Source: Tubiluchus corallicola
Taxonomy: Eukaryota; Priapulida; Priapulimorpha; Priapulimorphida; Tubiluchidae
Direction: 5' to 3'
DNA: 38,303 nt
Assembly: GCA_030141605.1 (NCBI GenBank)
Contig: JAQGDQ010001492.1
Span: 1-38,303, forward strand
A model generated the notes under the pieces. It was not told where the DNA came from and ran no database searches. It was given only the letters and a program-made list of their open reading frames with translations. Each line of letters starts with the position of its first letter. The first letter of the stretch is position 1. The translations under genes and the position numbers were made by a program. Below are positions 33,514 through 38,303 of the stretch, piece after piece.

Positions 33514-34959
33514 TTAATTAGCTTCATTCAATGGAACTTTTTCTGGCAATTGTCCAGTCTCTATTGTTTTTAGCTCCTGTGGTTCAGGCTGTGCATGGAA
33601 TATCGTTGCTGGCATGCACCAACTCAGTTTAGTGATTGGTGTAAATATCAGTATAGGATCCACCATTTGATTGTTACCCGTCACATAGCTTACTATTGTA
33701 CCTACACTACAGCAAACTATCAAAGCTATTAGCCCATACCAGAAGTGCGAAATCGAGTATATTGTCGTAAGCACACTGTATTCTGGCATGATTGTGCTTG
33801 TTTCATTCGCGAAGACAGTCGTTGCTAACACGACCGAACTTGCAGTTGCATTTTCTGAATAGCATCCCTCCGTGGATAATGGGAGTAGCTCTCTCGGGAA
33901 GGAAGTCATTTGTGCTCCAATCATCAGCCACATGTTCAACATTAGTGAAGTTACTAAACCAGAAATGGCACCCATGGAATTCACCTTAGGAAAGAGGATA
34001 CCCAATGAGAAAAGCCCTAGAAGTGGCCCTCCCACTGCTCCAAATACACTAGACGCCAGACGAATTACAGTTTTATCAACAAACTGACAACACAGAGCGA
34101 GTACGATCGATAAAATTCCGTACCAAAATGCCAGCCACTTTGACAGCCTCGTGGCAGCCGCTTCTTCAATCCTGTGCCCTTTTTTCTTCTGGTGATTGGG
34201 CTTGATGAAGTCCTCTACTGTAACTGCCGAAAGGGAATTTACTCCCGATGATATTGTACTTAGAGCACCGCTGTAACAAGCAGCGACGAATAATCCCGGT
34301 GCCCCGTGCATGAACCCAAGCATTTGCATAGCAAACAGTGGAACCAACTGATCTGATTTTGCTACGTAACCGGCTGTAAGGGGATCGCAGTCCCAGTAAT
34401 GTGCATACATTAACATGGCACACAAAGTTAGTGCAACCACTAGCAGCAGCTTATATGGGAAATTGAGAAGTATGGCGATTTGCGCATGCGTGGGGTGCTT
34501 GATGCTATTATACCTTTGTATCATTGACTGGTTGGCACCATAAAGTGCCAAACTACCAATGCTGCCACCTATAATGGTTGCCCAGAAGCTGTATCTGACT
34601 GTGGGATTTGGATCAAAGTTGAAAAACGACGTCCGATGACCTTGCTTGGCAAGTTCCCACATCTTACTCCCGCCTCCGATGGTAATCAGCGCCCGAATGT
34701 CAATAGCCAGAACTCCGGCAAATAGGATCAGCATCTGTACCGTGTCAGTCCACAGCACCGCTTTCATTCCACCAATTGTTGTGTAAAACGTGCAAACAAC
34801 TCCCGTGGAAATAATCGTCACCCATAGCGAGAGACCAGTGACTTGAGAAAGAGCCAGAGCTGGCGTGTACAACGCAATGGCCATGTACAACAGCGTCATG
34901 AGCATGAACGTTAATGTCCCAAGAAGTCGCGTTGTTCGATTGAATCTCATCTCAAGATA
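33514..34959 (-). CDS. SLC5-like transporter exon 2 (terminal)
   Basis: Acceptor tattcttttag, then YLEMRFNRTT. It encodes the remaining membrane helices in one 1446-bp exon and ends NEAN before the stop. The lack of introns across most of the protein is unusual for an SLC5 gene and could reflect partial retroposition, but the intron after TM3 argues against full retroposition. Confidence 0.93.
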   Translation of the reverse strand, partial: YLEMRFNRTTRLLGTLTFMLMTLLYMAIALYTPALALSQVTGLSLWVTIISTGVVCTFYTTIGGMKAVLWTDTVQMLILFAGVLAIDIRALITIGGGSKMWELAKQGHRTSFFNFDPNPTVRYSFWATIIGGSIGSLALYGANQSMIQRYNSIKHPTHAQIAILLNFPYKLLLVVALTLCAMLMYAHYWDCDPLTAGYVAKSDQLVPLFAMQMLGFMHGAPGLFVAACYSGALSTISSGVNSLSAVTVEDFIKPNHQKKKGHRIEEAAATRLSKWLAFWYGILSIVLALCCQFVDKTVIRLASSVFGAVGGPLLGLFSLGILFPKVNSMGAISGLVTSLMLNMWLMIGAQMTSFPRELLPLSTEGCYSENATASSVVLATTVFANETSTIMPEYSVLTTIYSISHFWYGLIALIVCCSVGTIVSYVTGNNQMVDPILIFTPITKLSWCMPATIFHAQPEPQELKTIETGQLPEKVPLNEAN

Positions 34960-35897
34960 CTAAAAGAATAATGAAGACACTTTAGTAGTATGTACAAAAC
35001 ATGAATAATATTCTGTACACTTTTACTTGAGTATAGAGCAGTAGTATGGTAGTGTAGTAACATCTTTATTTGCCATAATATATTGAGAATCATAACAAAA
35101 TATTAAGATGCTCAGTCAGTGACAGTTAAAAAACTGATGCATCATCATTTCACAGTAATAAAAATAAGACAGCAATACCAGTCTTCAGTTAGCAGTATGT
35201 TCCTATTTCCATTATGAACATTTGCATTGCTATAAAGAAAATTTTTTGATACATTAAGGAGTTATGTTGCCTTTAAGCTAATGTACATTAATGGTTAGCA
35301 AAGAGGAACAAAATTGATTTAAAAGGGCAGAGATTTCTGGCATTTTTAAATAACATTCACTGTATGTTTTATTTTCATTATATGTTTTTTGTTATAGTAT
35401 TTATGTATTTATTTTGCATTTTAGTTATTAGTTATAGTAGTTTACCACTTCTTCACAAGTTGGAAAGATATTTAACATACTATCCTTTATCCGTTAGCAA
35501 TAACAGAGAAACTAATAAAGCAATTTTGAAATAAATCTACCTCGTATGCACTCGTGATGCCTAGGCGATGATACACTGGCAAATAAATATATGCAGCTCC
35601 AGTAAACGAAATTAATCCACTAAATATATAGATACTATATTCGACTCCATACAGGTACATTTCTGCAGGTAAACCAACAACGGCTATTGCCGAGATGAAA
35701 CTTGCGAGTAAGGACAAGCTGACCGGTATTGTGCTCATTCGTTTGTTGCCAACGAAAAATTCTGCAGTCGTTTTTTGCTTGCCGCCGGTGCAAGCGTAGA
35801 AGATGCCTATGCCGGCGCACACGGCCAGAGACAAGGCGAATACTAATGAATCTATCCAAGAAAATGTCAGATCTTCTGAGGACAAGTCGACTGCCAT
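33514..35897 (-). CDS. SLC5-family Na+-coupled monocarboxylate/vitamin-type symporter, two exons, complete
   Basis: Two minus-strand exons, 35897-35541 (119 codons) and 34959-33514 (481 codons plus stop), join in phase 0 through a 581-bp GT-AG intron and give 600 residues. This is close to SLC5A8, SLC5A12 and SLC5A6 (about 610-635). The N-terminus carries WIDSLVFALSLAVCAGIG (TM1), GGKQKTTAEFFVGNKRM and SLLASFISAIAVVGLPAE. The exon junction reads GITSAYE|YLEMRFNRTTRLL, a conserved SLC5 block. Later come YTTIGGMKAVLWTDTVQ near 178-194 and ALSTISSGVNSLSAVTVEDF, with the paired Ser near 356-357 that belong to the Na2 sodium site in this fold. Two N-glycosylation sequons (NAT, NET) lie in the loop before the last helix. 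The start ATG is the first in a frame with a canonical N-terminus. The substrate is not determinable here: monocarboxylates, vitamins or iodide are all known in this branch. A decayed copy of exon 1 lies 1.6 kb upstream. Confidence 0.93.
35541..35897 (-). CDS. SLC5-like transporter exon 1
   Basis: Begins MAVDLSSEDLTFSWIDSL and ends LGITSAYE before a GAG|gtagat donor. It carries TM1 to TM3 and the first half of the Na2 site. Confidence 0.93.
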
Positions 35898-36627
35898 TTC
35901 AACAATACTTTGTAGAACTTATTTAGATGACTCGGTTCTCAGCTACGGATAATTTTTCGCAAGATTTAGGCGCTGCCCACTTGTATAGCAAGAATCAGTG
36001 ACAATGCGGCGAATGTAACAGAACTGCAACACTGGTTCATTGATAATGTGGGCAGTATTTTCACAGTTCTTCTTCAGTTTTGAAATCACTCATTTTATGG
36101 CAGTCGTCTCACACTTTGCTTCTTCATATCTTTACAACCTGTGCACAACGATACTATCCTTCTGTTTATGAATATGCTGCCTATCTAAAGAGTCTTGTTT
36201 ACAACAGCTAGACTTTGTACACGTGCCTGTTTATGGTTGCCAACAAATAATAATCTTACTCTGTATCGGGAGCTTATACAGTACTTTGACACTAGCAGTT
36301 GTGTAGACGTTTTAGTTGTCTCTCATACCACGTCACTACCGTATTGACCGCAGTGATTCTTAATTAAACTCAAATGACATCAACACCACACACAAACAAC
36401 AAAAAATGACAAACGACTGCAAATCATACAGTCTGCAACGGCACACGCATACAAAATTACCACCACAGGAAAAGGGTCATCAGGTAAGCTACTTGCAAAT
36501 TAAACTTTCAGGTGTGAGAGCATCGCTGCAGCTTCATTGTTAAAAGTCTCAATCAGCTCATTGTTTTTAAAGTTGGCTAATTTACTATATTGATGTAAAA
36601 ATTGATGTAATTAATTCCTAATAATTA
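35898..36627. other. Upstream region of the SLC5-like gene
   Basis: Promoter and 5' UTR of the minus-strand gene should lie here. No clear TATA box or other motif was seen. Confidence 0.4.
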
Positions 36628-36875
36628 CCTGGTGCCAAACGTATCACTCCGCTTTCCTTTGGACTACACCAGGGAGAAAAAGAGGGGGTTCCTGTGGTCT
36701 GGGCAGCTCAGGATCCCCATACACCTTGCCCAGGCGTGCGCCCTTTAGAGGTCATGCCAGTGGTTCAAGGATCGGACTGCTCAGCCACAGTAGACACTGC
36801 AGCTCCATCAATGTGATCAATAACTGACTCTCTTGGCGCACACTCCATTGTCTTCCGAGACAGAAGGATGCCAAC
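36628..36875 (+). mobile_element. SINE-like repeat sharing 39 bp with the 5S-headed SINE
   Basis: Begins CCTGGTGCCAAACGTATC, the same 39-bp segment that ends the 5S-headed element, and continues 200 bp further through a GC-richer body ending CCGAGACAGAAGGATGCC. It looks like a 5'-truncated copy with the 3' part that the other copy lacks. Family not identified. Confidence 0.5.
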
Positions 36876-37152
36876 AACAATTCCTAATAAAATTCTGCAT
36901 TGATAGCTATCTACTTTAGTAGATTATCGGCTATTCATCTGATAATTGCCATCTAATTACAAATTGAATAGTAAGCCAGCATTCTTTGCAATGATTACTC
37001 CAAATAATACAGTATGCAATTCCTTGTGAGTTGCAACAAACTAAAGGCATACACAAACGTGACTTCTTCTTAATTTAAAATGTACATTTCACATAATTAT
37101 GCTGCTTTCATTATCGCCAAGTTACGGATTTTTAAAGTATTCTTGTTAGATT

Positions 37153-37338
37153 TCGCCCCCCCCCCCTTCCTCACGGTGGGCCCGATTCGAAAAATAAACC
37201 ATCAATGGCACGACACTAGATCGAGACCTTTCGTTTGACGTATAGATCGCCGCAAATGGGGCCCTCATCGAAGCTGTAGCCTCGAATCTTATATATATAT
37301 ATAAATTAAGCCCATACCAAGAATATTAATATATAGAT
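37153..37338 (+). repeat. Unclassified interspersed repeat, copy 3 (5'-truncated)
   Basis: Lacks the start and palindrome of the other copies and begins at a C-run. It keeps GGCACGACACTAGATCGA and the CCATACCAAGAATATTAATA end. Confidence 0.78.
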
Positions 37339-37493
37339 GTTTTTAGATGCAATTAGTTTGACACAGGCGCTTTGGTTCAGTGTTTTAATGTTTTTGTTTC
37401 AACACATCTACCTGGTGCCATGGCTTATGCTCTATGTTTACATCGGCTTCCAGATTGAGAAACGTCTTATGCTGGTCACAAGTAGACCATTGT

Positions 37494-38095
37494 ATACTGA
37501 CAAATGAATATATGCAGACCCTGCATACCAGATTAATCCAGAAAAATATGAACAGACTGTATTTGACTCCATAGTATATTCCAGCAAGTAAGCCAATGAC
37601 TTCTAGTGCTTAGATATTGCTGAGATGAACCTTGTGAGCAGAGACAAGCTGATGGTATTGTGCTCATTCACTTGTTGCAAACAAAAAATTCTGCCAGTAT
37701 TTTTGCATCCCACCAGTAAGTACTTGTACTATGCCTGCACATACTGCCAGAAACAAGGCAAATACCAAGGAATCTAACCAGTAAGTACATGTACTATGCC
37801 TGCACATGCTGCCAGAAACAAGGCAAATACCAAGGAATCTAACCAGTAAGTACATGTACTATGCCTGCACGTACTGCCAGAAACAAGGCAAATACCAAAG
37901 AATCTATCCAGTACATACATGTACTATGCCTGCACATACTGCCAGAAACAAGGCAAATACCAAAGAATCTATCCAGTACATACATGTACTATGCCTGCAC
38001 ATACTGCCAGAAACAAGGCAAATACCAAAGAATCTATCCAGTACATACATGTCAGATCTTCTGAAGAGAAGTCGACTGCCATTTCAAGAATAATT
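37494..38095 (-). pseudogene. Decayed duplicate of SLC5-like exon 1 with internal 65-bp amplification
   Basis: On the minus strand it matches exon 1 of the SLC5-like gene from the start-codon region (GACTGCCATTTC on +, near 38075-38086) to the segment before the exon donor (AATATATGCAG on +). The matching blocks include GACTCCATA, GAGATGAA, GACAAGCTGA, TATTGTGCTCATTC and TTGTTGC. The frame is broken. The TM1-coding part is repeated as a 65-bp unit with anchors (GCCAG) at 37746, 37811, 37876, 37941 and 38006. Because 65 is not a multiple of three, no single frame can read through. No exon 2 copy is present in the window. Confidence 0.8.
37716..38055. repeat. 65-bp tandem repeat, five copies, derived from TM1 coding sequence
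   Basis: Each unit holds TGCCAGAAACAAGGCAAATA followed by a variable A/G and a GTACATGTACTATGCC-like junction. The unit corresponds to WIDSLVFAL-LAVCAGI in the parent exon. Units one and two share AAGGAATCTAACC; the others have AAAGAATCTATCC. Confidence 0.9.
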
Positions 38096-38303
38096 TTGAG
38101 GGTTTTTTGGTGACCATGTTTTCAGCAACAGGCGTATCCTCTGATTTTCTTCATTTCCATTTGCGTAAAAAGGACCACTGACAATCCAGTAAGTGTACCC
38201 TGAACTGTCCTAGAGAGATCTGCACAGTGTGGACAATCGTTTCACATTACTTCTTTAATGCTGATTATTAATTACGTTTTATGCTGGTCAGAATGCCCTT
38301 CAC

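Overview
The window looks like nuclear DNA of an invertebrate animal. It is AT-rich and has GT-AG spliced genes with 1-3 kb introns, animal transporter families (SLC9 and SLC5), a eukaryotic 5S rRNA-derived sequence, BEL/Pao gag, hAT and pogo-like MITEs, and many micro- and minisatellites. I cannot name the species from the sequence.

Layout. Positions 1-9372 are intergenic. They hold trinucleotide arrays, a 46-bp tandem array, a (GT)n run, a pogo-like MITE, an LTR-like repeat, an unclassified repeat, a hAT MITE with a perfect 8-bp target duplication, and an ATT array. Positions 9373-28758 carry twelve exons on the + strand that join in frame (456 codons plus one base) into the membrane domain of an NHE8-type Na+/H+ exchanger (SLC9A8). 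Its introns are crowded with repeats. Intron 2 holds a 28-bp minisatellite that runs almost to the splice acceptor. Intron 6 holds a pogo deletion derivative and a 5S-headed SINE. Introns 7 and 8 hold two copies of one mobile element. Intron 10 holds an inverted BEL/Pao gag fragment. Intron 8 has U12-type (minor spliceosome) signals and contains two hAT MITEs in opposite orientation.

The C-terminal exons of the exchanger, from the LRGAIPYAL region onward, were not found in the 9.5 kb after exon 12. That stretch instead holds a complete two-exon SLC5 transporter on the minus strand (33514-35897, 600 aa). Behind it lies a decayed copy of its first exon that contains a 65-bp unit repeated five times (37494-38095). 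The exchanger is therefore either cut by the window edge, with the SLC5 gene nested in its intron 12, or broken.

Function. Both genes encode Na+-coupled membrane transporters: an organellar or apical Na+/H+ exchanger, and a probable Na+-coupled monocarboxylate or vitamin-type symporter. They sit on opposite strands, and nothing in the sequence shows shared regulation. The most unusual signals are the U12 intron with a non-canonical 3' end, the gag hairpin, the 5S-headed SINE, the exon relic with its amplified segment, and the branch-point-like minisatellite.
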